64,000 nt of DNA. It comes from Alicyclobacillus sacchari. GTDB lineage: Bacteria; Bacillota; Bacilli; Alicyclobacillales; Alicyclobacillaceae. The stretch lies in the NCBI RefSeq assembly GCF_004366795.1, contig NZ_SORF01000006.1, positions 105,873-169,872 of the forward strand, read 5' to 3'. Positions 34,766-45,177 of this stretch are shown piece by piece (position 1 is the stretch's first letter; each line of letters begins with the position of its first letter). The position numbers and the translations under genes are program-made. Below the pieces are notes generated by a model. The model searched no databases. It was not told the DNA's origin and was given only the letters and a program-made list of their open reading frames with translations.

Positions 34766-34817
34766 AGATCGGCGGACGTGTCGAAAGATAGAACCTTTCG
34801 ATCCGCCGCCGATTCTC
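34766..34817 (-). terminator. Terminator-like structure after argH
   Basis: GATCGGCGG (34769-34777) can pair with the CCGCCGATT side (34807-34816), with a small inner CGAAAG/CTTTCG hairpin. A short T-rich stretch (CTTTCG) follows on the minus strand. Confidence 0.5.
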
Positions 34818-34820
34818 GCA

Positions 34821-36197
34821 TCACGACATACCGCAGTGCTCTTTCACCAGTGCCAACTGTAATCGTACCGCCGAAGGGGCCGTGCCGCCGCGCGACGCTC
34901 TCGCCTCGATCACCGCACGCTCCGGCAACACTTCGTAGACGTCTTCCTGTATCAGCGGACAGCGCGCCTGCATCTCCGCTAGCTCCAGTCCAGCCAAATT
35001 CGTGCCCTTGCCAATCGCGTCGCTCACCAAGTGCCCAACGACCGCATGCGCTTCGCGGAACGGCAAACCGCGTCTGACTAAATAATCGGCGAGATCGGTC
35101 GCATTGGAGAAATCGGAGGCAAATGCGCGGGAGAGTCGATCTCGCTTGACCCGCATCGTCTGGATGGTACCAGCCAACAACTCTAGTGCCGGCACCACAG
35201 TATCGACCGCGTCAAAGACGCCCTCTTTGTCTTCTTGCAAATCTTTGTTATACGCAAGCGGCAACCCTTTAAGCACCGTGAACAACGAGATGATATGCCC
35301 GTACACGCGCCCCGTCTTGCCGCGCACCAGTTCCGGAACGTCCGGATTTTTCTTTTGGGGCATGATGCTCGATCCGGTCGCATACGCGTCAGACAACTCA
35401 ATCCAGCCAAACTCTTCGCTCGACCACAACACCAATTCTTCGCACAAGCGCGATAAATGCGTCATGATGGTCGCGCAAGCAAATAACAGGCCTAATAAGT
35501 AGTCGCGATCGGATACTGCGTCGAGAGAGTTTTCGTAAAGGCGCGAGAAGCCGAGTTCCTCTGCGACGGTTTCCCGCGAAATTGGAAATGTCGTCCCGGC
35601 AAGTGCGGCAGCGCCTAACGGCATGTGATCGATCTCGTCAAGCACGCCGCGCAAACGCCGTTCGTCGCGAATAAGCATCCAAACGTACGCAAGGAAATGA
35701 TGGGCCAATAAAATCGGCTGCGCTCGCTGCAAGTGCGTAAAACCTGGCACAATGACATCAATATGCGCTTCGGCGGCTTCGACAAGCGCGTGTTGTAACC
35801 TGCGCACGCCGTCTATAAGCGCCTTGGCCGCATCCCGTGCCCACATATGCATGTCTAGCGCAACCTGATCGTTACGACTGCGCGCGGTATGAAGTTTTCC
35901 CGCCACCTCGCCGATGCGCTCGGTCAAGATGCGCTCAACGTTCATATGCACGTCCTCATCGTCGAGGCGAAACTCGACCTGTCCCGCCTCATAATCCCGC
36001 AAAATGCCTTCCAGTCCGTCGATGATGCTGCGGCTCTCCTCCGGCGTAATGATGCCGGAGGTAGCCAACATGCGGGCATGTGCGATGGATCCGCGGATAT
36101 CGTACGGCAGCAGCCTGACATCAAACCCGATAGACGACGTATATTGCAGAACGAGTTGATTGGTATCTTCGCTGAAGCGACCGCCCCACAACTTCAT
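34821..36197 (-). CDS. argH: Argininosuccinate lyase
   Basis: A 458-aa fumarase/aspartase-superfamily enzyme that cleaves argininosuccinate to arginine and fumarate. Motifs: [76 protein letters not shown] region, and the signature loop [22 protein letters not shown] with the catalytic serine. Its ATG overlaps the argG stop by 4 bp (ATGA), so translation is coupled. Last gene of argF-argG-argH. Confidence 0.97.
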   Translation of the reverse strand: MKLWGGRFSEDTNQLVLQYTSSIGFDVRLLPYDIRGSIAHARMLATSGIITPEESRSIIDGLEGILRDYEAGQVEFRLDDEDVHMNVERILTERIGEVAGKLHTARSRNDQVALDMHMWARDAAKALIDGVRRLQHALVEAAEAHIDVIVPGFTHLQRAQPILLAHHFLAYVWMLIRDERRLRGVLDEIDHMPLGAAALAGTTFPISRETVAEELGFSRLYENSLDAVSDRDYLLGLLFACATIMTHLSRLCEELVLWSSEEFGWIELSDAYATGSSIMPQKKNPDVPELVRGKTGRVYGHIISLFTVLKGLPLAYNKDLQEDKEGVFDAVDTVVPALELLAGTIQTMRVKRDRLSRAFASDFSNATDLADYLVRRGLPFREAHAVVGHLVSDAIGKGTNLAGLELAEMQARCPLIQEDVYEVLPERAVIEARASRGGTAPSAVRLQLALVKEHCGMS

Positions 36198-37459
36198 GCT
36201 GTCGTCTCCACCTCATCTTTGCTCAGCACCGAAACAGAGCTGTCAGCAAGCTGCACAGACGGGCCATCCGCTTGATGCAATGCCGCATACACCGATGTCG
36301 GCAGGCCAAACAACGAGATGAAACCCACGGCCGCCATATGGTCGAACTTGTCTCCGGTCTCATAGGTGGCGAGGTCGTGCCGATAGAGTGAGAATGGTGA
36401 CTGCCGACCCGTCGCCTGTGCCTGACCCTTGTACAGTTTGACACGCACGTCACCTGTCACGTGCTTTTGCGTTGCATCGATGAAAGCATCAAACGCTTGT
36501 TTGAGCGGCGAGAACCAAAGGCCGTTATAAATGAGCTTGCTGTATTCGAGTTCCAAACCCATTTTATATTGCAACACTTCACGTGTCAGCGTCAGGTGCT
36601 CCAATTCTTGGTGAGCCATGATGAGAACACGCCCTGCAGGCGACTCGTACACCTCGCGCGACTTGATACCAACCAGTCGGTTTTCAACGTGATCGATCCG
36701 GCCAACACCATGCTTCCCGCAGATTTGATTCAGTTGCTGAATGAGCTCGGCAAGCGGCCATGGCTGACCATTCAGCGCGATCGGCACGCCTTCGGCAAAT
36801 GAAATGACGATTTCCTCTGGTTCGTTCGGCGCTTGTTCGGGCGCAACGGTCCACTCAAAAGCGCCCTCCGGCGCAGCCTGCCATGGGTCCTCGAGAACGC
36901 CGCACTCAATGGCGCGCCCCCACAGGTTGGCATCAATGCTGAAGGGATTGTCGAGATTCACTGGAATCGGTACGTTGTGTTGCGCCGCGTAACGAATTTC
37001 ATCGTCCCGCGTGAATCCCCATTCGCGCACGGGCGCCACGACCTTCAATTGCGGGCTGAGGGCGTTGATGGATACTTCGAAGCGCACCTGATCGTTGCCC
37101 TTTCCCGTGCAACCATGCGCGACAGCGACCGCTCCTTCGCGCGCTGCGACCTCGACAAGCAACTGTGCAATGAGAGGGCGTGACAACGCAGATGCGAGCG
37201 GGTACTTGCCTTCGTAAAGGGCGTTCGCCTTCAAAGCCGGCACAATAAATTCCTTCGCGAACCGCTCCTTGGCGTCGATGCGATACGATTTCACTGCGCC
37301 TACTTGGATCGCCTTGGCCTGCGTCGCGTCCAGATCTTTGCCTTCACCCACATCGACACACATGGCGATGACATCGTAGCCGTAGTGATCGCGAATCCAT
37401 GGTATAGACACCGATGTGTCGAGACCGCCGGAATATGCAAGTACGAGTGTTTCAGCCAT
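36194..37459 (-). CDS. argG: Argininosuccinate synthase
   Basis: A 421-aa ATP-dependent ligase of citrulline and aspartate. N-terminal ATP pyrophosphatase loop [30 protein letters not shown] (citrulline/Asp site), [17 protein letters not shown] and the C-terminal synthase domain with [20 protein letters not shown]. Its start shares one base with the argF stop (TAATG), and its end overlaps argH. Confidence 0.97.
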   Translation of the reverse strand: MAETLVLAYSGGLDTSVSIPWIRDHYGYDVIAMCVDVGEGKDLDATQAKAIQVGAVKSYRIDAKERFAKEFIVPALKANALYEGKYPLASALSRPLIAQLLVEVAAREGAVAVAHGCTGKGNDQVRFEVSINALSPQLKVVAPVREWGFTRDDEIRYAAQHNVPIPVNLDNPFSIDANLWGRAIECGVLEDPWQAAPEGAFEWTVAPEQAPNEPEEIVISFAEGVPIALNGQPWPLAELIQQLNQICGKHGVGRIDHVENRLVGIKSREVYESPAGRVLIMAHQELEHLTLTREVLQYKMGLELEYSKLIYNGLWFSPLKQAFDAFIDATQKHVTGDVRVKLYKGQAQATGRQSPFSLYRHDLATYETGDKFDHMAAVGFISLFGLPTSVYAALHQADGPSVQLADSSVSVLSKDEVETTA

Positions 37460-38526
37460 TACAAATCCTCCCCAAATGCTCCTGCATCCGCCATGGTAGC
37501 GGCGAGTACAGCTTTTTGCGCATGTAGTCTGTTTTCTGCTTGATCAAAAATAATGGAGTGCGATCCGTCGATGATGTCGGCGGCGACTTCTTCTCCACGA
37601 TGAGCTGGTAAGCAGTGCATAAACACGTAATCCGGTTTGGCGAGTCCGCACAACGCCGCGTTCACCTGATAACCGGCAAACCGTTGCAGACGCTCCTCGG
37701 CTTCCGCCTCGTCCCCCATCGATACCCACGTATCGGTGTAGATGACGTCGGCGTTTGCGACCGCCCGCTCTGGATCTGTTGTGACCAGTACTTCTGTGCC
37801 GCTTTGAACAGCATGAAACTTCGCTTCTTCCACCACCGCCTGCAACGGCCCGTACCCTGCTGGCGTCGCCACACGAATATTCATGCCGAGTTTGGGAGCG
37901 ATCTGCAGCCAAGAGTTCGCCAAGTTGTTGCCATCGCCCACATATGCAACCGTAATGCCCTCTAAGCGACCTTTATGTTCAAGAATCGTGAGCGCGTCGG
38001 CGAGCAGCTGACACGGGTGAAATTCATCCGTCAATCCATTGATGACCGGCACCGTCGCACAGTCTGCAAATTCCTCGACGTCCGCTTGCCGATACGTGCG
38101 AATCATGACGCCGTCGACGTACCGCGACATGACCTGTGCCGTATCTGAAATGGGTTCGCCACGCCCCGTTTGCAGTTGGCTTCCTGGCAAAAACAACGCG
38201 TGTCCGCCTAGTTGAAGCATGCCGACTTCAAATGAGACCCGGGTGCGCGTCGAAGATTTATCAAAAATCATACCGAGTGTCTTACCGGCCAACAGGGTGT
38301 GCGTAAAATGTGATTTTTGAGCTTCTTTCAGGAGTCCTGCAAGATGAACTAAATTGCGCAGATCCTCACCATCAATGTCACTGAAGTGGAGCAAATCCTT
38401 GCCGGCCATCACCCGGTGTGACGCCCATAACGCGTTTTGCAGCCGGACCGACAGATAATTAGAGCCCAAGGGCACAACGGCAGAGGATCCGCGCCCGACG
38501 GCGCCATTCATATCCCACATTGCCAC
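37459..38526 (-). CDS. argF: Ornithine carbamoyltransferase
   Basis: Transfers carbamoyl phosphate to ornithine to give citrulline. Carbamoyl-phosphate loop [51 protein letters not shown] and the ornithine-site [12 protein letters not shown]. The start is uncertain. GTG 38526 has a good AAGGAG site nine bases upstream and gives 355 aa. The classical family N-terminus ([13 protein letters not shown]) begins at ATG 38409, giving 316 aa, the usual length, but lacks a ribosome site. The extra ~39 residues look non-conserved. An ARG box overlaps the promoter. Confidence 0.94.
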   Translation of the reverse strand: MAMWDMNGAVGRGSSAVVPLGSNYLSVRLQNALWASHRVMAGKDLLHFSDIDGEDLRNLVHLAGLLKEAQKSHFTHTLLAGKTLGMIFDKSSTRTRVSFEVGMLQLGGHALFLPGSQLQTGRGEPISDTAQVMSRYVDGVMIRTYRQADVEEFADCATVPVINGLTDEFHPCQLLADALTILEHKGRLEGITVAYVGDGNNLANSWLQIAPKLGMNIRVATPAGYGPLQAVVEEAKFHAVQSGTEVLVTTDPERAVANADVIYTDTWVSMGDEAEAEERLQRFAGYQVNAALCGLAKPDYVFMHCLPAHRGEEVAADIIDGSHSIIFDQAENRLHAQKAVLAATMADAGAFGEDL

Positions 38527-38592
38527 AGCTGAAAACTCCTTCCCACTCCGTATCGTCATTGCCTCTCTCTCGTGTTATAGCGAAACTTCATC

Positions 38593-38628
38593 CTTGTATT
38601 ATTATACACATCACTGTATATATATCAA
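38593..38628 (-). promoter_or_regulatory. argF promoter with overlapping ARG box
   Basis: Minus-strand promoter TTGATA (38623-38628), 16-bp spacer, TATAAT (38601-38606). TGTGTATAATAATACAAG (38593-38610) matches the ArgR/AhrC box consensus TNTGNATWWWWATNCANA in all but the last defined base and covers the -10, a classic repression geometry. Confidence 0.8.
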
Positions 38629-38663
38629 TCGCTTGTACGCTTAGATTTGAAATTCATTCGCAA

Positions 38664-38693
38664 TAAAAAGCCACCCGGGTGGGTGGCCTTTTA
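38664..38693 (-). terminator. Terminator of gltB
   Basis: GCCACCC/GGGTGGC stem with a GGGT loop (38670-38687). GCTTTTTATTG follows on the minus strand. Confidence 0.88.
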
Positions 38694-38712
38694 TGCGTAT
38701 AGACAAATACCA

Positions 38713-41700
38713 TTACTCCGTTGCGATGTCCTGATCCGTGATTTCGTGGGCCGGCTCAATCATCAAGAAATGCAATGCCGGGTTATCGATGAAGCGTTGC
38801 AAACCGCGCGCCGCTTCCTGCTGGCCATACCGACGCAATTCCAATTGATATGCGCCAAGCAGTTCGACGATGTCGTTCTTCCCCACAGCGTCAAGTACCC
38901 GCAACGCAACCTTTGCTCCCTTGGCAATACGACGACGCAGAGCAGCTTCATTCAAACCCATCGCCGGATCGTGACGAAGGTACACACGCCCCCCCGTCAT
39001 ACCTGAGCAAATCCACGGGCCCGGGTCTCCGAGAACGACCACGCGTCCGCCCGTCATGTATTCAAAGGCAAAGCCCTTGATGTTCGCTCGATTCCCGATG
39101 TGCGAGTGGTGGTCGCGCACTGGTTCGGTCAACTCGCCACCGATCACGATATCGGCGCCGGACAAACGAATTCCCGCGCGGGCATCGGCATTGCCCTGAA
39201 CGATAAACAGTCCGCTCGCAGCCCCATATGCCAACCCCTTGCCAACCGATCCGCCGCGCCAAACACCGTCTGCGCACAGACCCTTCAAAACGACGACCTT
39301 ACCGCCAAAGGCCGTTTTGGCTACACCGTCTTGCGCTCCGCCGAGAGCGACGGAGGTCATGCCGGCCGTATGATACGCCGCAAACCCCGCTCCAGCGACA
39401 CCTTCGTGCACAATCGGACCAACGTCGCCGCCTTTCCCCGACCGTACACTATCACCGCTCGCCCGCGTACCTAGGGCGCGCGGTACCGCCCGAATAGCCT
39501 TCACCTGTGTGCCAACGGTCGCAAGAATACCGTCCGTGCCAGTCGCAGCGCCGACGGCCGCAACGTCTTGCATCACATCGCCATAGGCCTCTTCAAAGGT
39601 ACGAGCCTTCACGACACAGCCTTTGCCGAGATGTTCCTCACTTACACGCAACAACCAAGACGTATCCATACGCGCATCGTTGCGCAGTTGGACGAGCAGG
39701 TCGCTTCGCCCAACGAGATCCTGCGTCCGCGCAGCGCCGAGCTTGCGCGTCAATTCACCAACGTGCTCGCCGACGGCGCTAAAAAATGTAACCAACTGAG
39801 CGACAGCGGAATCAAAATCGCGCGGTTCGAAAGCCTTCAGACCTTTCGCATGGGCTTCTTCGAGATCGTGCATTTGCGTTGCGATGCCGACGTGACAAGT
39901 GTCTTTGTGGCAGGCCCGACAGGCGGTACAACCGATAGCGACCATGGCCATCGTGCCAAACCCAACGCGGTTCGCTCCGAGGAGAATGGCCTTCATCACG
40001 TCGTGGCCCGACTTGATACCACCGTCCGCCCAAATTTCGACGACATCCCGCAGACCTGCTTCGCACAAAGCCTCATGGGCCAGCTTCACGCCAATTTCCA
40101 TGGGCAAGCCAACGTGGCGGATCGCGTGCGATCGCGCCGCACCTGTGCCACCGTCAAAGCCGGAGAGGGTGATGACATCCGCACCAGCTTTCGCGATACC
40201 CACAGCGATCGTCCCGATGTTCGGCACGACCGGCACCTTGACCGATACTTTGGCATGAGGGTTAATTTCTTTCAACTCGTAAATGACCTGCGCCAGATCT
40301 TCAATCGAGTAAATGTCGTGATTGTTTGACGGCGAAATGAGATCGACTCCTGGCGTCGCATTGCGCGCGTTCGCAACCTGCACTGTCACCTTCGATCCCG
40401 GCAAGTGTCCGCCTTCTCCAGGCTTCGCGCCTTGACCGATCTTGATCTCGAGCACATAGGCACCGTTACAGAGATCTGCATTGACTCCAAATCGTCCAGA
40501 CGCGATTTGGCGCCCACGGTTGCGCGGATACTTGTCGAGCAAGTATTTGATCTCGCCACCCTCGCCGTTCAGACAGACGATATTCATCCGGTAGGCCGCT
40601 TCCGCGTACGCGCGGTAGGCCGTTTCATTTTGCGATCCAAACGACATCGAGCTGATAACAATGGGATATGCGTGACCATCGACCGTCGTGTCGATCGCGC
40701 CGTCGACCGGCGCCAAATCGTCGCGGAATCCTAGCAGATGGCGGATCGACAACGGATTATCCGCTTCGAACTGCGCCAATTTCGCGACAAAATCGTCGTA
40801 CGGGACCGAACCATCGGCGACCGAGCCAGCAGACTTCCAAATCCGCGGGTACAGTTGGAACAGCTTGTTCGGGCGAATGCTCTTGCGATCCGCCGCCCCA
40901 TACCAGCTTTGGCGCAGCTCAGACAACGCCTCCATGCGCCCGAACGTCAGGCCAGCATTGTCCGATCCACAGAAATTGGGGATTGCAAGATACTGGCTGA
41001 CTTGCTCCGACAGTCCGATGGCCCCAAACAGCCGTTCATATCCGCGCACCTCATGAATGCCAAGCGTCGAAATGACTTTCTCGACACCTTTGGTCAAGGC
41101 CTTATACAAATTTTCGACAGCTTGCAAGTCGCCCTTTGACACTGCCAGTTCCCACATGAGATACGGCACGACCGCATCTGCACCGAGCCCAAGTGCGACC
41201 ATGATGTCGTGCAAGTTGCGCAATCCTCCACTGCGCAGGATCAAGCTGCAACGCCGCCGCAAATGTTCTCCCTTCTCTTTGGCCGCCGGCCGCAACAACG
41301 CGCGATTGACAGCCGCCGTAACGAGGAAGGGATCTATGTGTTGCCCGCGCTTAAACTGAAGGCGGTCATCTAACACGATCGCGTTTGCGCCGGCCTGAAC
41401 CGCCTCGAGTGCTTCGAGTTCAAAGCGCGCCAACGCAGCCGCAATGGACTCGCCTTCCTCGCGGTGGATCAGGATCTCAACGGTGCCGTTTGGACTGGTG
41501 TGCAACAGGGCCAAGGCGTCCTCGTAACAGACTGTTCCAAAACGGTGCGCCAAGTTTTGAATCTCCTGATATTCGACGCCATAGGCCTCCGGCAACTCCT
41601 CAAGGAGGATGGGGGCCTGAACCTCGACTCGCGGCGCTTCCCGATAGAGACCATCGAACGAAGGGCGCCGCCCAAGCACGGCTCGCGTGCTAAAATGTTC

Positions 41701-43215
41701 GATCTCGCGCTCTCGGTCAATAGCCGGGTTGGTGACGACCGCGACCGTTTCGTGCAAGAAATCGGACAAGAGCGTCGCCTCTTCCGATAGAGCCGCCAAC
41801 GGGCTGTCGAAGCCGAGCGATTTGATGGGCTCCGCCCCGGTTTGCAGTTCCTGCTCGATCAGCTTGACGTCGTCATCGCGGAAACCAAACGCCAACATGC
41901 GAATGTCGAGCGGTCGATCATCGCGCTTCGGATGCGCCACATCCGACTTGACGCCATACGGAACCGCAAAGTGAAGGTTGCGATGCTCTCCGTGGAAGTC
42001 AAAGCGCCGCTTGGCCGCAGCCAGTACTTCCCGCTGCAACTCGTCATACGAGTAGAGCTTCGCTCCCGTTTCCGTCCATTTGACGCCGACCTTTTCGCCT
42101 GGTGCGAGCGGCTTGGGCTCTGCGGCCCAAGTCGACTGCGGGACGATCCCCTGCTCGGAGGCGAAAAAATATGCACTCTCGGTCTCGATCAACCACATGG
42201 GACGCAGTCCCAGCGCATCGACACTGTATACCGCCGCGTTGCCGTGCCGCATGATGACACCAGCGGGCCCCTGTGCAAAAGGCCCCCAAAGCGACCGGAA
42301 ATACATATACAAGTCCGACAATTCATCCGACATATGTTTAATCTCGTTGACAATTGGCGGGAAGATAAGTTCCGCCGCTTCAAACAAAGACCAACCGCGG
42401 GTGGAGACGAGCGCCAACAACGTCCGGTCGACCATCTGCGAGTCGCTGAACTCCGGCCGCAAAGGAACGTTGATCATCTTCGACTCCGTGTAAAACCGCA
42501 AAATGGTGTTGATTTCACCGTTATGTCCGATGCTCGAAAACGGCTGCACGCGCGGAAACGACGTCGTCGTATTGGTCGAATAACGCGTGTGTGCGAGCAC
42601 GAAAACCGAACGGAAAAGCGGGTTTTGCAAGTCATGATAGAATTTGTACAACGTTTCGTCATTACCGATTACTTTGTACACGACCTGCGAATGAGACAGC
42701 GATGCGACGTGCGTACCAGGCATTTCATCTATGGCCGCAAAGGCATCGTGCAAACGAGCATCATCGCGACCCCCTGAGCGCCCGGCAATCTGTACAAATC
42801 TCGGGCAGACAGCCTTCGCCATCGGTCCAAGTGCGGCCTCGTCTGTCCCGTCTTCAATTTGCATAACCACTTCGAGGTTGTGAGCCGACAATTCCGCCAA
42901 TACAGCATCGACCGATCCGGTTTCCCTATCGACCATGAAGTGCCCGACAAAGAAGTCATCCTCATACGCGAGGCGTGGTGTCAGCCCAGCACCTTCAAGC
43001 CGCGAAGCCCACAATGCCCGCGGAATGTCCAGCAACAGACCGCAGCCATCCCCCTCACCCTGTACGTAACCTGCGCGGTGACGCATGGCGCGAAGGGCGT
43101 CAAGTCCATTGCGAACCGTTTCGTATGAAGGTTGTCCCGATTTCTCAATCTGCGAGAAAATGCCGCAGGCATCATGTTCGCGTCGAATGTCCATGGACAG
43201 CTTGTTGAAATCCAC
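38713..43215 (-). CDS. gltB: Glutamate synthase, large subunit
   Basis: A 1500-aa GltB. The N-terminal class II glutamine amidotransferase has its likely nucleophile in EHDACGIFSQ, preceded by ~18 residues that would be removed as a propeptide. A central linker domain follows, then the FMN/2-oxoglutarate synthase barrel with MSFGSQNETAYRAYAEAA, NGEGGE and ITLSGFDGGTGAA. The 3Fe-4S cysteines are in GCTACRACHKDTCHVG. A C-terminal beta-helix has GADIVIGGEL and FEYMTGGRVVVLGDPG. It starts at GTG 43215 behind AAAGGAG. The small subunit GltD is not next to it. It supplies glutamate for the surrounding arginine genes. Confidence 0.96.
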   Translation of the reverse strand: MDFNKLSMDIRREHDACGIFSQIEKSGQPSYETVRNGLDALRAMRHRAGYVQGEGDGCGLLLDIPRALWASRLEGAGLTPRLAYEDDFFVGHFMVDRETGSVDAVLAELSAHNLEVVMQIEDGTDEAALGPMAKAVCPRFVQIAGRSGGRDDARLHDAFAAIDEMPGTHVASLSHSQVVYKVIGNDETLYKFYHDLQNPLFRSVFVLAHTRYSTNTTTSFPRVQPFSSIGHNGEINTILRFYTESKMINVPLRPEFSDSQMVDRTLLALVSTRGWSLFEAAELIFPPIVNEIKHMSDELSDLYMYFRSLWGPFAQGPAGVIMRHGNAAVYSVDALGLRPMWLIETESAYFFASEQGIVPQSTWAAEPKPLAPGEKVGVKWTETGAKLYSYDELQREVLAAAKRRFDFHGEHRNLHFAVPYGVKSDVAHPKRDDRPLDIRMLAFGFRDDDVKLIEQELQTGAEPIKSLGFDSPLAALSEEATLLSDFLHETVAVVTNPAIDREREIEHFSTRAVLGRRPSFDGLYREAPRVEVQAPILLEELPEAYGVEYQEIQNLAHRFGTVCYEDALALLHTSPNGTVEILIHREEGESIAAALARFELEALEAVQAGANAIVLDDRLQFKRGQHIDPFLVTAAVNRALLRPAAKEKGEHLRRRCSLILRSGGLRNLHDIMVALGLGADAVVPYLMWELAVSKGDLQAVENLYKALTKGVEKVISTLGIHEVRGYERLFGAIGLSEQVSQYLAIPNFCGSDNAGLTFGRMEALSELRQSWYGAADRKSIRPNKLFQLYPRIWKSAGSVADGSVPYDDFVAKLAQFEADNPLSIRHLLGFRDDLAPVDGAIDTTVDGHAYPIVISSMSFGSQNETAYRAYAEAAYRMNIVCLNGEGGEIKYLLDKYPRNRGRQIASGRFGVNADLCNGAYVLEIKIGQGAKPGEGGHLPGSKVTVQVANARNATPGVDLISPSNNHDIYSIEDLAQVIYELKEINPHAKVSVKVPVVPNIGTIAVGIAKAGADVITLSGFDGGTGAARSHAIRHVGLPMEIGVKLAHEALCEAGLRDVVEIWADGGIKSGHDVMKAILLGANRVGFGTMAMVAIGCTACRACHKDTCHVGIATQMHDLEEAHAKGLKAFEPRDFDSAVAQLVTFFSAVGEHVGELTRKLGAARTQDLVGRSDLLVQLRNDARMDTSWLLRVSEEHLGKGCVVKARTFEEAYGDVMQDVAAVGAATGTDGILATVGTQVKAIRAVPRALGTRASGDSVRSGKGGDVGPIVHEGVAGAGFAAYHTAGMTSVALGGAQDGVAKTAFGGKVVVLKGLCADGVWRGGSVGKGLAYGAASGLFIVQGNADARAGIRLSGADIVIGGELTEPVRDHHSHIGNRANIKGFAFEYMTGGRVVVLGDPGPWICSGMTGGRVYLRHDPAMGLNEAALRRRIAKGAKVALRVLDAVGKNDIVELLGAYQLELRRYGQQEAARGLQRFIDNPALHFLMIEPAHEITDQDIATE

Positions 43216-43320
43216 TTGCGCCACTCCTTTTAGCACAATATTTTGACACTATCTCTTTCTGTTCGTCAATGCACCCTCGTGGAATTTTTGAAAAACTACT
43301 GTGAAACATTATACGGTTTC

Positions 43321-43350
43321 TTGAATAATCATGCTATCCCGTGTTATAAA
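43321..43350 (+). promoter_or_regulatory. Probable argA promoter
   Basis: TTGAAT (43321-43326), 18-bp spacer, TATAAA (43345-43350), about 30 bp before the start codon. No clear ARG box seen. Confidence 0.45.
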
Positions 43351-43380
43351 ATAAATGCAATGTGAGAGGAGGGTCCGGAA

Positions 43381-43869
43381 ATGGAGATCCGGAAAGCGAC
43401 CTCGACGGATGTAGAAGAGATGCAACAGCTCATCCAGCAGTTCGCAGATATCGGCCTGATGCTGCCCAGAACGATTAAATCACTGTGTGAACATTTGCAG
43501 TGTTTCACCGTCGCCGTCGAAGACGGCAAAGTCATCGGCGTGGCCGGTTTACATGTGCTATGGACCGATCTCGCTGAAATTCGTTCGCTCGCTGTCGCAC
43601 CGGAAGCGCACGGCCGCGGAGTCGGACGCCAGATTGTTTCCGCCTTATTGAAAGAAGCGGAACACTTGGGCATCGCACAAGTGCTGTCGCTGACTTACCA
43701 AACGGGCTTTTTCGAGAAGCTCGACTTCCATATCGTGCGGAAAGAAAGTTTGCCGCATAAAGTGTGGAAAGACTGCATTTACTGCAATAAATTCTACCAT
43801 TGCGACGAAGTGGCGATGGTTTACCATACCAGTCACCATCAACTGCTGCGGCCGGCGCGGGAGGCGTGA
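43381..43869 (+). CDS. argA: N-acetylglutamate synthase, short GNAT type
   Basis: A 162-aa acetyltransferase starting at ATG 43381 behind GAGAGGAGGG. The GNAT acetyl-CoA loop is SLAVAPEAHGRGVGRQIVSALLKEAEHLG, followed by VLSLTYQTGFFEKLDF. The C-terminal LPHKVWKDCIYCNKFYHCDEVAM, with three cysteines, is characteristic of the short ArgA/NAGS group. It acetylates glutamate at the entry of the arginine pathway. It is transcribed opposite to gltB and argCBD, between them. A direct role is supported because argJ, the usual source of acetylglutamate in Bacillota, is missing here. Confidence 0.85.
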   Translation: MEIRKATSTDVEEMQQLIQQFADIGLMLPRTIKSLCEHLQCFTVAVEDGKVIGVAGLHVLWTDLAEIRSLAVAPEAHGRGVGRQIVSALLKEAEHLGIAQVLSLTYQTGFFEKLDFHIVRKESLPHKVWKDCIYCNKFYHCDEVAMVYHTSHHQLLRPAREA

Positions 43870-43997
43870 CGAACAACGTCTCAAGCTTGAATACAACTGA
43901 CGACGCAGGAAAAGAGTTAGGGATAGTATAACAAATGCATAATCGGCGCGAAAGTGCATATAGGCATGGCCAACTGGCCATGCCTCATTGTATCCTG

Positions 43998-45173
43998 TCA
44001 AGACATCCTCTCGATGCTGGAAATCACATCTTCAAACAGCGCCACGTGTGAATCGTCGATCACAAGCGGCGGCACGACGCGAATCCGCTTCGGCCCGCAA
44101 ACCGTGACGAGCAAACCGCGATCGACCGCGGCCTGCCGCCACGCCTGTGCATCAGGAACGTCGAAGCCCCACATCAGGCCGAGTCCAGTGACGTCTTCAT
44201 ACGTCTCCGCCAAAATTCGCCGCACCTGGGCTCCCATGCGTCGAACGTGAGCTAGGAACGCCGGATTCGAAACCGTGTCGACCACGTAATTTGCAACAGC
44301 CATCGCAAACGGGTTGCCGCCAAAGGTCGATCCATGCATACCAGGTGTGAACGCAGAAGCGATCTCCGCCTTTGCGAGGATGGCTCCCGTGGGAATTCCG
44401 TTGCCCAGGCCTTTTGCCATGGTGACAATGTCCGGTTCAATACCGAACTGTTCAAATCCAAAAAACGTGCCCGTCCGACCTACACCCGTTTGAACTTCAT
44501 CGACAATGAGAAGCCCACCCGTCTCACGCAGGCGCGCGGCAAGCCGTTGTAAAAATTCTCTATCAACAGGACGTACCCCAGCCTCGCCTTGAATGACCTC
44601 GACAATGCACGCAGCCACCGTGTCATCGATTGCATCGATCACCGCTTCATACGAGGTCGCCGTCTCAAGGCCAGGTACCAAGGGGGCCATCCCCTCACGA
44701 TACTTTGCATTCGCCGTGACCGACAGGGCTCCCATCGTGCGGCCATGAAAGCCGTTGGGCAGGCCGATCACGCGCGTTTTCTGCGGCTGTCCAGAAACGA
44801 ACTGATATCTGCGCGCCAACTTGAGTGCACCCTCGTTGGCTTCGGTTCCACTGTTGACAAACATCGCACGATAAGGCGTTCCCGCCGAAACGAGTCGCAC
44901 GAGCTTGTTGGCAAGCGCAACCTGTCCTTCTATCAGAAACAGGTTGGACGTATGCAAAAGCGTCTTCGCCTGTTCTGCGATCACGCTCGCAAGTCCCGGA
45001 TGTGCGTGCCCCAAATTACACACCGCAATGCCGGCTGTGAAGTCCAGGAAGCGCCTGTCATCGCGATCGTATACATACGCGCCCTCGCCTCGCACAAAAG
45101 CGAGATCTCGCTTCCCGTAATTCGGAAAAAGCACCTCGTCCGCGGATGCCATCATCTCCATCGCCTGCTCCAT
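43998..45173 (-). CDS. argD: Acetylornithine aminotransferase
   Basis: A 391-aa class III PLP aminotransferase. It has FLDFTAGIAVCNLGHAHP, FVNSGTEANEGALKLARRY, GLPNGFHGRTMGALSVTAN, the Asp of LIVDEVQTGVGRTGTFFGFE and the Schiff-base lysine in VTMAKGLGNGIPTGAIL. It makes N-acetylornithine from the semialdehyde produced by ArgC. It starts 4 bp after argB and is the last gene of argC-argB-argD. It could equally serve lysine synthesis. Confidence 0.96.
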   Translation of the reverse strand: MEQAMEMMASADEVLFPNYGKRDLAFVRGEGAYVYDRDDRRFLDFTAGIAVCNLGHAHPGLASVIAEQAKTLLHTSNLFLIEGQVALANKLVRLVSAGTPYRAMFVNSGTEANEGALKLARRYQFVSGQPQKTRVIGLPNGFHGRTMGALSVTANAKYREGMAPLVPGLETATSYEAVIDAIDDTVAACIVEVIQGEAGVRPVDREFLQRLAARLRETGGLLIVDEVQTGVGRTGTFFGFEQFGIEPDIVTMAKGLGNGIPTGAILAKAEIASAFTPGMHGSTFGGNPFAMAVANYVVDTVSNPAFLAHVRRMGAQVRRILAETYEDVTGLGLMWGFDVPDAQAWRQAAVDRGLLVTVCGPKRIRVVPPLVIDDSHVALFEDVISSIERMS

Positions 45174-45177
45174 ATCA

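Noticed and set aside
34695..34820. Possible lysine riboswitch ahead of lysC
   Set aside because: The leader is short and mostly occupied by the argH 3' structure; no L-box elements were recognised.
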